Assembly (NCBI GenBank): GCA_903870015.1
Contig: CAIQBE010000021.1
Coordinates: 1-39,259, forward strand
Length of the DNA stretch: 39,259 nucleotides
From: an uncultured Thiotrichales bacterium
GTDB lineage: Bacteria > Pseudomonadota > Gammaproteobacteria > Francisellales > CACEW01
Reading direction: 5' to 3'
The notes under the pieces were generated by a model. It was not told the origin of the DNA. It did not search any database and saw nothing but the letters and a program-made list of their open reading frames with translations. Shown here in pieces: positions 17,505 through 27,262 of the stretch. The stretch's first letter is position 1. Each line of letters begins with the position of its first letter. The translations under genes were made by a program, and so were the position numbers.

Positions 17505-19229
17505 TTATAAGGCAAATCGACCCTCGGCGTAGCGATACAATCGCCTCCAAAATAATAAATTAATCGTAGTGACCCAGATACACATGACTACGACGCCTAA
17601 GGCAATTTCTTGAAAATTACCGGCGATGGTGTTCTCGGTAATATAAGCTCCTAGACCATGTGCCACTAAAGTAGTATGACCCCAGGTTACCACCTCTGCT
17701 ACAATACTCGTATTCCAAGCATTACCCGAGGCAGTAATGGCTCCGGTAATGTAGTAGGGAAAAATTGCTGGAAATAAAAACCGCCGCCACTTTAAAAAAC
17801 CGCGTAAATGCATGCTTTCTGCCGCAAGTTTTAACTCTTTAGGAATGGTCATTGCGCCGGCAATGACGTTAAATAAAATATACCACTGCGTCCCTAAAAT
17901 CATTAAAGGCGCGGTCCAAATATCGACGCTCAAATTAAACTTTACAATGCAAATCACAAATAAAGGAAAAAACAAATTTGCAGGAAAAGCCGCAAGAAAC
18001 TGCGCAATAGGCTGAATGACTCGGGCTAAATTTGGACGCAGGCCGATGTAAATTCCGACAGGCACCCATACGAGAGAGCATAAAACAATCAGAACAAACA
18101 CCCTAAGCGCGGTAAAGCTTCCCAGCATAAATACATAGAGGGTTTGCTTCACCGGGACACCTTGATAAATAAAGCCGGCCAGATAATAAGCTGAAATGCC
18201 AATTGCAATAAAGACTAAGGTATACCAAATAATATCTTTAGTGCGCTCAGTACTACTATTTTTTAAAGTCGCACGCGCTTCAACTTTACCAAAATTTAAT
18301 TGCGTAAAGGCAAACCACAAGGCTTTTATTTTGTTACCCAAGGCATTCATCAACTCGGATCTTTGAATTAAATTTAACACCCAAGATTCACTTTCTTCAT
18401 CAGGAATATCTGTCAGGCGAAATTTTTGTGACCAAGCAACCAGAGGCCTAAACATGAGCTGATCATAAATTAAAATAACCAAAAACATAGTGATGATGGC
18501 ATAAAAAATAGCAAGCCAATCTTTTTGCACAATGGCAAGCGCAATGTAGGAGCCGATCCCTGGTAAAGTAATATTTTGATTGGCTACAGAAATCGCTTCG
18601 GCCGCGACAATAAAAAACCAGCCCCCAGACATCGACAGCATGGTATTCCATAATAAACCCGGCGTTGCAAATGGCACATCAAGACGCCAGAATCTTTGCC
18701 AACCATTCAAATGATACATGCGTGTGGCTTCTTGCAACTCACTGGGGACCGTCCGCAGTGATTGATAAAAACTTAAGGTCATATTCCAAACCTGCGAGGT
18801 AAATACCACAAAAATAGCGGCGCACTCTGGCCCCATCATCGAATTAGGAAACAAAGCGATAAATCCAACTACGGTAATCGAGAGATAACCCAAAATGGGA
18901 ACTGATTGCAAAATATCAATAATGGGAATTAAAATTTTACCAGCACGCTCATTTTTTGCGGCCAAAGTCCCCACGGTAAAAGTAAATAACAAAGAAAGGC
19001 CAAGCGCAATAAACATACGCAACGTGGTCTCTAGTGCATAAAAAGGTAAAACGCCTGGATCTAATGAAATCGGAATCGACTGCCCCAGATGAAAAGGCAA
19101 AGACATTTTTGAGCCGCCATAGGAGAGCAGCACCACGATTGATAAAACCAAAACCAGAGCCGCCACATCCCAAATATTAGGACGAATCATTATGCTCGCT
19201 TGCGCAAAGAGTCGTTTGGGTAAGGCCAT
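17505..19229 (-). CDS. Fused double-domain ABC transporter permease (NitT/TauT-like)
   Basis: The 574-residue inner-membrane protein carries two permease domains in tandem. Each has its own ATPase-contact (EAA) loop: EATRMYHLNGWQRFWRLDVP in the first half, and AAESMHLRGFLKWRRFLFP in the second. A hydrophilic linker of roughly 60 residues (about 285-345) joins the halves. ATG 19229 is chosen because AAGGAG lies 8 nt upstream; GTG 19238 overlaps that site. It is the first gene of a two-gene operon with the ATPase. Fusing both permease halves means one polypeptide plus an ATPase dimer makes the translocator. The lack of a binding protein leaves direction and substrate open. Confidence 0.9.
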   Translation of the reverse strand: MALPKRLFAQASIMIRPNIWDVAALVLVLSIVVLLSYGGSKMSLPFHLGQSIPISLDPGVLPFYALETTLRMFIALGLSLLFTFTVGTLAAKNERAGKILIPIIDILQSVPILGYLSITVVGFIALFPNSMMGPECAAIFVVFTSQVWNMTLSFYQSLRTVPSELQEATRMYHLNGWQRFWRLDVPFATPGLLWNTMLSMSGGWFFIVAAEAISVANQNITLPGIGSYIALAIVQKDWLAIFYAIITMFLVILIYDQLMFRPLVAWSQKFRLTDIPDEESESWVLNLIQRSELMNALGNKIKALWFAFTQLNFGKVEARATLKNSSTERTKDIIWYTLVFIAIGISAYYLAGFIYQGVPVKQTLYVFMLGSFTALRVFVLIVLCSLVWVPVGIYIGLRPNLARVIQPIAQFLAAFPANLFFPLFVICIVKFNLSVDIWTAPLMILGTQWYILFNVIAGAMTIPKELKLAAESMHLRGFLKWRRFLFPAIFPYYITGAITASGNAWNTSIVAEVVTWGHTTLVAHGLGAYITENTIAGNFQEIALGVVVMCIWVTTINLLFWRRLYRYAEGRFAL

Positions 19230-19357
19230 TTTTGACACTCCTTACTGTGATTTTGGTTTAAGCGTGTATTCTAGCCTGCCAAGGCCCTAATGTCGAGGCT
19301 CAACTTCGTGCATTGCTCATGGTATACTCACTACCATTCCAATAAAGATCATCAGCT

Positions 19358-20791
19358 ATGACTTATGACGTATTTGTAATCGGCGGTGGTATCAATGGTT
19401 GCGGCATTGCTGCTGACGCAGCTTTGAGAGGCCTAAGCGTTATCCTGTGCGAGCAGGATGATTTAGCGAGTTATACCTCAAGCTATAGCTCTAAACTTAT
19501 TCATGGTGGTCTACGCTATCTTGAATATTATGAATTCAACTTGGTCCGTAAAGCCCTCCATGAACGCGAGCGCTTGCTGAAACTTGCGCCACATTTAATT
19601 CACCCACTCCCCACCTTATTGCCTCATAATAAGCATTTACGGCCTTCTTGGATGATTCGCCTAGGCTTAATTCTTTATGACTTACTGGCAGGAAAACATA
19701 GCATGCCGCGCAGTACATTTTTGCGTTTAAACTCGAGCAATACCTCACTTAAACCTGATTATACCAAGGGCTATTTGTACTATGATGGTGCTGTCGATGA
19801 CAGCCGCCTGGTTGTTGCCAATGCACTGCAAGCACAGCAGCATGGCGCAGAGATTCATACACAGAGCAAGGTAATTCGAGCTACCCGCGTTCATAATCTT
19901 TGGGAGATTGCAGTCACTCATGCTGACACCACCACCGTGTATCAAGCTAAAACTCTGGTTAATGCTGCGGGCCCCTGGGTCAATAACATTATTACCGATG
20001 TCTGCCATGATGAGGCTAAGCATCACGTGCGCTTGGTTAAGGGCAGCCATATTGTGGTGCCAAAACCATCATCCTATCAAGAGCAGAATGCTTATATTTT
20101 ACAGCTCGCTGATCAACGTATTATTTTTGTGATTCCATATTTTGAGCAGTTTCTTTTAATTGGGACCACCGATGTTGATTATCAGGATGATCCTGCTAAA
20201 GCCTCGATCTCAATGACTGAGCGTGATTATTTACTTAAAAACGTCAATGATTATTTTACCTGGCAGCTCACCGCTGCAAATATTGTTCATGCGTTTGCGG
20301 GTGTGAGACCGTTGGTGGCTGATGAGCACGCCAATGCCTCAAGTGTGACCCGTGATTATAAAATTGAAGTACATGCAGTTAATCAACAAACACCAGTCGT
20401 GCATATTTTTGGGGGTAAAATTACTACCTATCGAAAACTCTCTGAAGAAGTTGTTAATCTTTTGCGACCTTATTTTCCGAATCTACCCTATTCTAAAACT
20501 GCAACCGCCCCACTCCCTGGTGGGGATATTGCCAATATGCAAAATTTTATTGCGCAGGTGCAGCGTGATTTTCTACAACTTCCAGAGGCGATGGTAAAAC
20601 GCATGGCGCATGCTTATGGAACGCGGATCTATCAATTACTTGAGGGCGTGTCGACCATTGCAGATTTGGGTATGGATTATGGTCATAGCTTGTATCAAAG
20701 AGAAATCGATTTTCTTAAAAATACGGAATGGGCTACAAGCATGGAAGATATCTTGTGGCGCAGGACTAAGCTGGGGCTTTGTAATACTTAA
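19358..20791 (+). CDS. glpD: Aerobic glycerol-3-phosphate dehydrogenase
   Basis: GlpD is a peripheral inner-membrane flavoenzyme that oxidises glycerol-3-phosphate to dihydroxyacetone phosphate and passes electrons to quinone. The N-terminal FAD motif DVFVIGGGINGCGIAADAAL and the family signature SSKLIHGGLRYLEYYEFNLV are clear. VNAAGPWVN, LLIGTTDVDYQ and HIFGGKITTYRKLSE follow. At 477 residues it is slightly shorter than the E. coli enzyme (501). No glpF, glpK or glpR is nearby, so its substrate may come from phospholipid turnover or the host (inference). It ends 9 bp before the convergent hybrid kinase gene. Confidence 0.95.
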   Translation: MTYDVFVIGGGINGCGIAADAALRGLSVILCEQDDLASYTSSYSSKLIHGGLRYLEYYEFNLVRKALHERERLLKLAPHLIHPLPTLLPHNKHLRPSWMIRLGLILYDLLAGKHSMPRSTFLRLNSSNTSLKPDYTKGYLYYDGAVDDSRLVVANALQAQQHGAEIHTQSKVIRATRVHNLWEIAVTHADTTTVYQAKTLVNAAGPWVNNIITDVCHDEAKHHVRLVKGSHIVVPKPSSYQEQNAYILQLADQRIIFVIPYFEQFLLIGTTDVDYQDDPAKASISMTERDYLLKNVNDYFTWQLTAANIVHAFAGVRPLVADEHANASSVTRDYKIEVHAVNQQTPVVHIFGGKITTYRKLSEEVVNLLRPYFPNLPYSKTATAPLPGGDIANMQNFIAQVQRDFLQLPEAMVKRMAHAYGTRIYQLLEGVSTIADLGMDYGHSLYQREIDFLKNTEWATSMEDILWRRTKLGLCNT

Positions 20792-20800
20792 AACCTCCAG

Positions 20801-23275
20801 CTACATGTACTTAATCTTATCAATCTCCATTTTGCCAACACTAACGACGTACTCTGGCAACTCACCCACATTAAATTGCTCACCAGAAACCAAAAAAATC
20901 CTAGTGTATCCCTTATCATGCAGTGTTTTTGCAAGATCAAGGCCATCCATATCACTACCCGCAAAATTTTTATCCACGCAAATTTTAGTATCTTTTGCAT
21001 ATCGCACCGCATGCTTTAAAAATTGCGTTGGGCTTGTATGATGATCAACAATTAAATCTATAAAAGTCGTCAACATGACTATTTTTGCAAATGACTCATC
21101 ATCGTCAATTAAAACTAAATCAACTTTTTTAGACTCATTCTGTATCAGTTCATCGTATTTAATAGTGCCATCAACAATAACTGGAACCTCTGAAGCCAGT
21201 TCTTTGGATAGGATTTTCGTCCCTGTTTCTGCCGCCTTTGCCTGAACTTCTTTTTCAGCATAATGACTCGTTACCAAAACAGAATGCTCAACACCACTTT
21301 GCGCAATGATATCGAGGCCTGTTATATTTTGATTTAATAATTCAAAGTCAGTCAGTAAAAAGACTTTTCTTTTATCTGATAACCTTAAACTTTTTATGAA
21401 CTCAAGTACTTTAGCTCCTTCTTCAAAATGCTCTAATTGCATTTCGGGGTATTGCGCTAAAATTTCTTCAAAATGCATATCCCATACTGCATGAATTGAA
21501 GTATCATCATCCAATATTACTATAATTGCGGTCGGGCCTAATTTTATTTCCTCTGCAATCCATGAAGGGGCTTTAACTCGCGGAAAAGTTAAAGCGATGC
21601 TCGTACCTTTACCTAATACAGAGTCAATCGCAAGCTCACCTTGATTGGCTCGCAAAGTATCGCGCACGACCTGAAGACCGATACCATGACCATCAACTTT
21701 GCCATGGGTAACGACAACATTATTCATAATCTTATCCGCGACCTCTTGCGGCATCCCCTGGCCATTATCTTGAATAATAATTTTAACCTGAGCGTTGGTA
21801 GTATCTAATTGAATCGTAACATTGCCCTTCCCCTCTTTAAATGCCCCGACAGCATTATTAATGATATTTGACATGCTACGCTCTAATTCATTGGGAGGCG
21901 CTTTGATAAAAGCAAAGTTCCCAGCACTACTAAATTTATAATCAAATTTTATCGCTAAATTTTTGTACTCTAATTTTTTGCGCGCCAAAAGTCTGGATAA
22001 AAATGCCGAAAGCAATATCGGCTGCTTTTTACCTTCTTCAGCAATATCCTTACCCTCATATTGATTCAAAAGATTATCTGCAATATTGGTAATGCTCTCC
22101 CCTGCATCCCCCAACGCAACGCGTAAGGCCTCAGGAATTTCTTTACATGCCTTGGCTATTTCGATCACCGTTTTTGCAGGCGCGCGGATATCATGGGATA
22201 CTTTTTTAGCTAAATTGATGAGCTTTTCATGCTCTTCAATTTTGACTTTATGCGCTTCATTTTCAAGCTTCAACTCCTCAGCTTCTTTTTCTGCAGTCAC
22301 CTCTACGGATGAGCCTACGATGCCTATCACTGTACCTTCATCGTCGTAAAGAGGCGCTTTTATCGAAGAAAAGCATTTCATCTTTTTTGTCGTCAGATCC
22401 TCAATCCACTCTTCTTGAGAAAGAATTTCCCCTCTCCTAATGACCTCGGCATTATGCCTTAAAATATGATCTGCAATTTCTTTTTTATAAAACTCATAGG
22501 GTTTTTTTCCGATAATCTCGCGTGAACTTCCGATCGCTTTTAAGCAAAGATCATTAATACCCAAGACAACACCATTGGCATCCATCCAATAAAAGGGCGT
22601 TGGCAAAATAGATTCGACTGTTTCAAGCGCTCTAAATATTTTGGCGGCATTACCGCTTAAATTACTCGTTAGATCTTCTAATTTCTTTGTAGCTTCAGCG
22701 ACTTCACCTTTGTTGTAATCTGCAAAATAAAAATTAACAGCAGAAGTATCATGTTCCTCGTATTTAAATGCATGCTCTTTTTTCAGAGGCAAGCCAATTT
22801 TTTTAAAGAGCGCCTTTAAGTAACCATTATGCGTACAAGCAATTATGGAGTAGTGTTGCTCTTCGCAATATTTGAAACAGGTTAGAAATAAACGCTTTAC
22901 AATACCTCTTCCAATGTAATCCTGACGAGTTGTCATTTTTGTTACTTCAAAACATAAATGCTTGTCTTGCTGTGGTATATACTTGAGTATTGACCGAGTA
23001 CTTGGATAAGTTTCTAACTCTAATTGGTTATTTTCATCTAAACTATGCAGGCGTAGACACCCAACCAGCTCCTCACCGTCCATAGCGCCGAACCAAATCG
23101 CCTGCTCTGTAAATCGATCAACCAATATTTTTTGATCTGACTTGACTTCGACTCTTAATTTTGAAGGTGTGTCTGGACTAAAATTCCATTTTTGCTGCTC
23201 TATGTAAGTACGGTGCAAAAGCGCCCCGGCTTTATCGATAAGCTCTGGGGTAGTCAATTGCTTTATTATTATCAA
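20801..23275 (-). CDS. Autoinducer-synthase-like/GNAT - PAS - histidine kinase - REC - REC fusion
   Basis: This 824-residue soluble protein has five parts. Residues 1-190 resemble the GNAT/N-acyl amino acid synthase (FeeM)/LuxI superfamily, with QKWNF (28-32), AMDGEELVGCLRL, and the acyl-CoA loop-like YIGRGIVKRL (120-129). Residues 215-330 form a PAS domain. Next comes the HisKA helix (VSHDIRAPAKT, His361). The ATPase domain has N box MSNIINNAV, G1 QDNGQGMP and G2 GHGIGL. Two receiver domains follow, with acidic clusters DDD at 589-591 and 724-726, acceptors Asp643 (LLTDFEL) and Asp768 (CVDKNF), and lysines 691 and 815. Translation probably starts at TTG 23275, 8 nt after AGGGAG. No output domain is fused. 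A signal-synthesis role is inference; simple acetyltransferase activity is the alternative. Confidence 0.85.
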   Translation of the reverse strand: MIIIKQLTTPELIDKAGALLHRTYIEQQKWNFSPDTPSKLRVEVKSDQKILVDRFTEQAIWFGAMDGEELVGCLRLHSLDENNQLELETYPSTRSILKYIPQQDKHLCFEVTKMTTRQDYIGRGIVKRLFLTCFKYCEEQHYSIIACTHNGYLKALFKKIGLPLKKEHAFKYEEHDTSAVNFYFADYNKGEVAEATKKLEDLTSNLSGNAAKIFRALETVESILPTPFYWMDANGVVLGINDLCLKAIGSSREIIGKKPYEFYKKEIADHILRHNAEVIRRGEILSQEEWIEDLTTKKMKCFSSIKAPLYDDEGTVIGIVGSSVEVTAEKEAEELKLENEAHKVKIEEHEKLINLAKKVSHDIRAPAKTVIEIAKACKEIPEALRVALGDAGESITNIADNLLNQYEGKDIAEEGKKQPILLSAFLSRLLARKKLEYKNLAIKFDYKFSSAGNFAFIKAPPNELERSMSNIINNAVGAFKEGKGNVTIQLDTTNAQVKIIIQDNGQGMPQEVADKIMNNVVVTHGKVDGHGIGLQVVRDTLRANQGELAIDSVLGKGTSIALTFPRVKAPSWIAEEIKLGPTAIIVILDDDTSIHAVWDMHFEEILAQYPEMQLEHFEEGAKVLEFIKSLRLSDKRKVFLLTDFELLNQNITGLDIIAQSGVEHSVLVTSHYAEKEVQAKAAETGTKILSKELASEVPVIVDGTIKYDELIQNESKKVDLVLIDDDESFAKIVMLTTFIDLIVDHHTSPTQFLKHAVRYAKDTKICVDKNFAGSDMDGLDLAKTLHDKGYTRIFLVSGEQFNVGELPEYVVSVGKMEIDKIKYM

Positions 23276-23376
23276 CTCCTTGTCTCCCTTGAGTAATATA
23301 TTCTCGCTAATGTATCATATTCTCAGTCTTAGAAGAAAGGCTTTTTGATCATGACCGAGGTTCATTATACATCGTA

Positions 23377-23389
23377 CAGTTTTAAACTG
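23377..23389. promoter_or_regulatory. Imperfect palindrome between two divergent kinase genes
   Basis: CAGTTTTAAACTG has 6-bp arms around one base and lies in the 178-bp divergent region between the fusion kinase and the 23454 kinase. It may be a regulator site serving both genes; the evidence is symmetry and position only. Confidence 0.25.
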
Positions 23390-23453
23390 CTAATTTTATT
23401 GACTAAGTTTTTTTTTAGATTAGAATAGCCCTAAAATAAGCAAAGGATTACAT

Positions 23454-24242
23454 GTGCAAAACAAGCCCGCAATCCAAGACTCCGTAAGCACTGAGCAACT
23501 TGATCAACTAGCGAAAGCATGGTCACGCATGGTAGATTGTATTTCTCATGATGTCACCTCCCCCCTGACCTCAATTCGTGCGGCGTGTCAAGCGCTCGAT
23601 GGCACACTCCCCGATTTAATTAAAGTTTACCGAGCGGCAGTGGCTCATAATGTTCCTGATCTGCCCGAGATCAATGATCGCATCTTGGCACTTCTGGAGT
23701 TACATCTTGTGCCTTCTATCAATAGAGGAACCCGGGATATTACCAACTTTCTTGCGTTACTACATCCTCTTGATACTAAAATTCCTTCGGACTCTAAAGA
23801 CATTAAAACATTATCAGCCCAAGCGGTGATTGATCAGTTGCTTACGAATTACGCCTTTAAAAATGACCAGGACCACGCTCTTGTTCATAATGAATGCAAA
23901 CATGATTTTAAATTTCGGTGTGCCGAAATTTTTATTGAGCATTTACTGGATAATCTATTGCAAAATGCCCTGGAGCATATTCGCGATGCCAATAAAGGCA
24001 CGATTAGCATTTGGACTGAAACCGCGAATAGCAATGAGATTCACTTTAAAGACACTTCAACGGGCATTGCTGAGGAAAAGCTACCTAAAATATTTGATCG
24101 CTTTTTCTCAAAAAGAAAAAATACTATTATTCCCGGCCTTGGGTTTTGCAGACTTGCAATCTTACAAGCTGGTGGCAACGTATTTTGCCACTCTAAAAAA
24201 GGCGAATATACTGAATTTGTAATCAAGTTTCCTAAAATATAG
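23454..24242 (+). CDS. Short PAS-less histidine kinase with degenerate ATP-binding motifs
   Basis: The 262-residue soluble protein is a clear paralogue of the PAS kinase at 2141-3409. Shared stretches include LP-L---Y--AV after the H box, IWTE and HFKDT-TGI, F-RFFSKR, and the end GEYT-FVI-FP. The H box is intact (ISHDVTSPLTSI, His32), and so is the N box (LLDNLLQNALEH). G1 reads DTSTG rather than DTGTG. G2, GTGVGLAFC in the paralogue, is here IIPGLGFC, so ATP-lid glycines are lost. It may bind ATP poorly and act as a phosphotransfer or scaffold partner. GTG 23454 follows AAAGGA; the overlapping ATG at 23452 opens only an 11-codon frame. Confidence 0.8.
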   Translation: MQNKPAIQDSVSTEQLDQLAKAWSRMVDCISHDVTSPLTSIRAACQALDGTLPDLIKVYRAAVAHNVPDLPEINDRILALLELHLVPSINRGTRDITNFLALLHPLDTKIPSDSKDIKTLSAQAVIDQLLTNYAFKNDQDHALVHNECKHDFKFRCAEIFIEHLLDNLLQNALEHIRDANKGTISIWTETANSNEIHFKDTSTGIAEEKLPKIFDRFFSKRKNTIIPGLGFCRLAILQAGGNVFCHSKKGEYTEFVIKFPKI

Positions 24243-24317
24243 CCTGTTTAGCCCCACCCCACCCCTCAAGCTTTGCATGAGAGAAGGGGACAGGACATGA
24301 GCCTAGGCAGCAAAAAG

Positions 24318-25688
24318 CTAGTCTAAACTTACCGCCAACTCAGCAAAAGTCCAGGCAGGCGCTTCTGCTTCCGGCCATGTTGCAAAATGTCCACGGAAAT
24401 CCCCCAGATAAGGCTTTGCAATCTCAATAGCGCGTTTAAAATCCAAGCCTTCAGCCTCAACCAACCCCTCCATAGGATTGGCAATCGCTAGAATTAATCC
24501 TGACAATACACCGATGGCGACTTGTAATGAAGTAGCATTGTTATTTTTGACTAAGCTCCTCGCTTCATCAACACCCAGGCGCGAACCCAACCAATAGACC
24601 TCGGGATTATTGGCTCTTAAAATTAAAATACCCAGCTCATCCATACCTTCCGTCACATCATCTAAGAGCAAACGCTTATGCTCTGGATAAATGACATTTT
24701 TATCCAAAGCATCAAGCATGGATTTTGCAGCCTCATCACAGGGGCGATAGACATAATGCACGGTCGGATGATAAAAATTACCATCGTCCTTGCAGTTAAA
24801 ATATTCGGCCAAAGAAAACGCTTCCGTATGAGGAATGACATACCCATTATAAACACCGCTTGGCACCCAGCTTTTGACTTCAATCCCACCACCCATTTTT
24901 GATAACTCAATGGCACGACAACGATCAGTATCTTCACGCATTCTCACCAAATGCTCGGGCAAATCTACTTCATGAGTACCCCAGGAAAAACCAGTGAACT
25001 CTGATGCTTCTTCTAGAAAACCATCCACCGACCAGGTATTCACATACTCATCCGCACCACGAGGTTTTGAGGTGAGCTGGGTATCACGCTCAGCCACATG
25101 CATAGCAACAACTTGCAACTCTTTCGCTAATGCTGCCCAGGCCTCTCTGGTTGTGGGCACGGGGAAATCCGCGCCCTTTTCTTTTCTCGCGATATCTAAG
25201 ACCGCCTGCTTGGCTAAGTGCGATACAAATCCTGGATTCGCACCATGGCATAATAAGGCTGTTGGGCCATCTTTAAATTGATCTTGATGCTTCATGACTA
25301 ATTCACGGCGCTCGTACAGCATTGCCGGGATATGCTTTTGACTTTTCCAGCGCTCGATACTGGTGTCAACATAAACCACGCCTAATTTTTGACATAATTG
25401 AATTAAATCTAAAGAATTTACATCGACAGCCAAATTGAGAAGCACATCACCCTTTTCTAATCGTTGTGTCAGTATGTCTTTGTAGTTATGCTCATCTAAA
25501 GTGAGCTGCTCGAACCTGACACCTTCACGCTCTGCTAAATTTTGATTTCTATTCTCTGCAGAAATGATATTGATTTGCTCGGGTTTAATATCAATATGGC
25601 GTAAAACTAACGGTAAAACCGCAGGTCCAATCCCACCAAAACCTACCATTAGAATTTTTTTGCCATTCATCGATACGTGTTTCTCCAT
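24318..25688 (-). CDS. hss: Homospermidine synthase
   Basis: The bacterial enzyme makes homospermidine from putrescine units in an NAD-dependent aminobutyl transfer. The 456-residue protein belongs to the saccharopine-dehydrogenase-like fold. The N-terminal NAD motif is KILMVGFGGIGPAVLPLVLR, and it also has DTSIERWK, LCHGANPGFVSHLAKQA, VPSGVYNGYVIPHTEAFSLA and the C-terminal YLGDFRGHFATWPEA. ATG 25688 has GGAG 7 nt upstream. It lies 51 bp after hflX on the same strand, so an hfq-hflX-hss transcript is possible. Homospermidine would replace or add to spermidine as the polyamine here (inference). Confidence 0.92.
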   Translation of the reverse strand: MEKHVSMNGKKILMVGFGGIGPAVLPLVLRHIDIKPEQINIISAENRNQNLAEREGVRFEQLTLDEHNYKDILTQRLEKGDVLLNLAVDVNSLDLIQLCQKLGVVYVDTSIERWKSQKHIPAMLYERRELVMKHQDQFKDGPTALLCHGANPGFVSHLAKQAVLDIARKEKGADFPVPTTREAWAALAKELQVVAMHVAERDTQLTSKPRGADEYVNTWSVDGFLEEASEFTGFSWGTHEVDLPEHLVRMREDTDRCRAIELSKMGGGIEVKSWVPSGVYNGYVIPHTEAFSLAEYFNCKDDGNFYHPTVHYVYRPCDEAAKSMLDALDKNVIYPEHKRLLLDDVTEGMDELGILILRANNPEVYWLGSRLGVDEARSLVKNNNATSLQVAIGVLSGLILAIANPMEGLVEAEGLDFKRAIEIAKPYLGDFRGHFATWPEAEAPAWTFAELAVSLD

Positions 25689-25739
25689 CAAGATGCTCCC
25701 TATGTTTAAGTTGGACGTAAAATTTGGTATGCTATCAGA

Positions 25740-27008
25740 TCAGTTGAATATTGACAAACAGTTTTTGACTGCGCGAACTTTAATCAACCACTCGCCCGCC
25801 TCAGTACTGCACTCACTTTGAATAACTTTTAACGCCTGTAATTGTGCATAATGAGCACCCTGATCAGGCCTTAATATAATTTCTTGCTCGATGATTGGAC
25901 CGCCCAAGCGCTCGGCAATTGCCTGCCATAATAAATCCACACCCATGTTTTTTGCCGCTGAAATAAAGACTTGCCCTGGCTTTTGATCCAAACCTTGTTT
26001 AATGTGCGCTGATGTTTGCGGCTTGAGATCGATTTTATTCATCACTTCTAATATGGGCCTGTCGCTGGCTTTAATCTCGGCCAGCACCGCTAACACCTGC
26101 TCACGCTGCAATTCATAATCAGGATTTGCCACATCAATCACATGCAATAACAAATCTGCCTCGATAGTCTCAACCAAAGTCGCATGAAAGGCCTCGACTA
26201 AATCATGAGGTAAATTGCGAATAAACCCGACAGTATCTGCCAAATAGGCTTCGCCAAAATACGGCACGGTGACCTTACGAATACTGGGATCAAGCGTTGC
26301 AAACAATTGATTGGCGACATAAACATCGGCATGAGTTAGGCGATTAAATAATGTAGATTTTCCGGCATTGGTATAGCCGACCAAAGAAATGGTTGGAATA
26401 TTACTTTTCTTACGGGCGCTGCGACCGAGCTGACGTTGAGTCTTGACTTTTTCAAGTTCAGTTTTGATTTTTTTAATCTGTTTACGAATTAAGCGCTTAT
26501 CAATTTCCAACTGTGTTTCACCTGGACCACCACGCACACCAATACCGCCGCGCTGACGCTCTAAGTGTGTCCAGCCGCGCACTAGGCGTGTGGATTGATA
26601 TTCTAATTGCGCTAATTGAACCTGCAGCTTACCCTCATGGGTACGTGCACGCTGTGAAAAAATTTCTAAAATTAAGCCAGTACGACTCATGACCTGGCAT
26701 TCTAGCTCTTTTTCAAGATTGCGCTCTTGGCTAGGACTTAGATCATGATTAAAGATAATGAGCTTAATTTCATGCAAATTCTTAAGATCTTTGAGCTCTT
26801 GAACTTTACCGCTGCCAATAAAAAACTTGGCATCGGGCTGATCCCGTCGCCCCAAGACTGTTGTTACCACATGAAATTTTGCGGTTGCTGCTAGTTCTTC
26901 TAGCTCATGCAAGTCAGGCGTATCAAAATTAAAAAATTCGATATGCACTAAGAGTGTCGGAATGATTTTACCCTGTGCTTCTGCCTGAAAACTTAAATGT
27001 TGCGTCAT
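25740..27008 (-). CDS. hflX: Ribosome-associated GTPase HflX
   Basis: HflX is a GTPase that binds the 50S subunit and splits or rescues stalled ribosomes under stress. The 422-residue protein has the HflX N-terminal domain, the glycine-rich linker [18 protein letters not shown], and the G domain with G1 [13 protein letters not shown]2 ATLDPSIR, G3 [10 protein letters not shown] and G4 NKIDL. Its start overlaps the hfq stop by 4 bp (ATGA), which implies translational coupling. hfq-hflX adjacency is conserved in proteobacteria; miaA, often upstream, is not here. Confidence 0.96.
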   Translation of the reverse strand: MTQHLSFQAEAQGKIIPTLLVHIEFFNFDTPDLHELEELAATAKFHVVTTVLGRRDQPDAKFFIGSGKVQELKDLKNLHEIKLIIFNHDLSPSQERNLEKELECQVMSRTGLILEIFSQRARTHEGKLQVQLAQLEYQSTRLVRGWTHLERQRGGIGVRGGPGETQLEIDKRLIRKQIKKIKTELEKVKTQRQLGRSARKKSNIPTISLVGYTNAGKSTLFNRLTHADVYVANQLFATLDPSIRKVTVPYFGEAYLADTVGFIRNLPHDLVEAFHATLVETIEADLLLHVIDVANPDYELQREQVLAVLAEIKASDRPILEVMNKIDLKPQTSAHIKQGLDQKPGQVFISAAKNMGVDLLWQAIAERLGGPIIEQEIILRPDQGAHYAQLQALKVIQSECSTEAGEWLIKVRAVKNCLSIFN

Positions 27009-27244
27009 TCAGAAAAAGCAGACTCATCATCATAACGCACGGTATGCAAAGGCACGATGGTTGAAATCGCATGCTTGTAAACAAGCTGATTAGAATCATG
27101 ATGCGCCAACACTAAAACAAAAGCATCAAATGACTCAACATGACCCTGTAACTTAATTCCATTCACCAGGTAAATAGACACAGGCATTTTTTCTTTGCGG
27201 AGGATATTTAAAAACGTATCTTGTAGATTATTTATTTTTGACAT
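27005..27244 (-). CDS. hfq: RNA chaperone Hfq
   Basis: Hfq forms an Sm-like hexamer that pairs small RNAs with mRNAs. The 79-residue product has Sm1 ([26 protein letters not shown]) and Sm2 with the YKHAIST motif. Compared with E. coli there is one extra residue in the loop before VYKH (AHHDSNQL), and the C-terminal tail is very short. ATG 27244 is chosen because AAGGTG precedes it; the frame extends upstream to 27274 without family similarity. A 9-bp inverted repeat lies just upstream at 27263-27299. Confidence 0.96.
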   Translation of the reverse strand: MSKINNLQDTFLNILRKEKMPVSIYLVNGIKLQGHVESFDAFVLVLAHHDSNQLVYKHAISTIVPLHTVRYDDESAFSE

Positions 27245-27262
27245 AATGTCACCTTCTTCATG

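Noticed and set aside
20610..21041. 143-codon plus-strand frame between glpD and the fusion kinase
   Set aside because: It is a shadow of both genes, starts inside glpD, and encodes no coherent protein.
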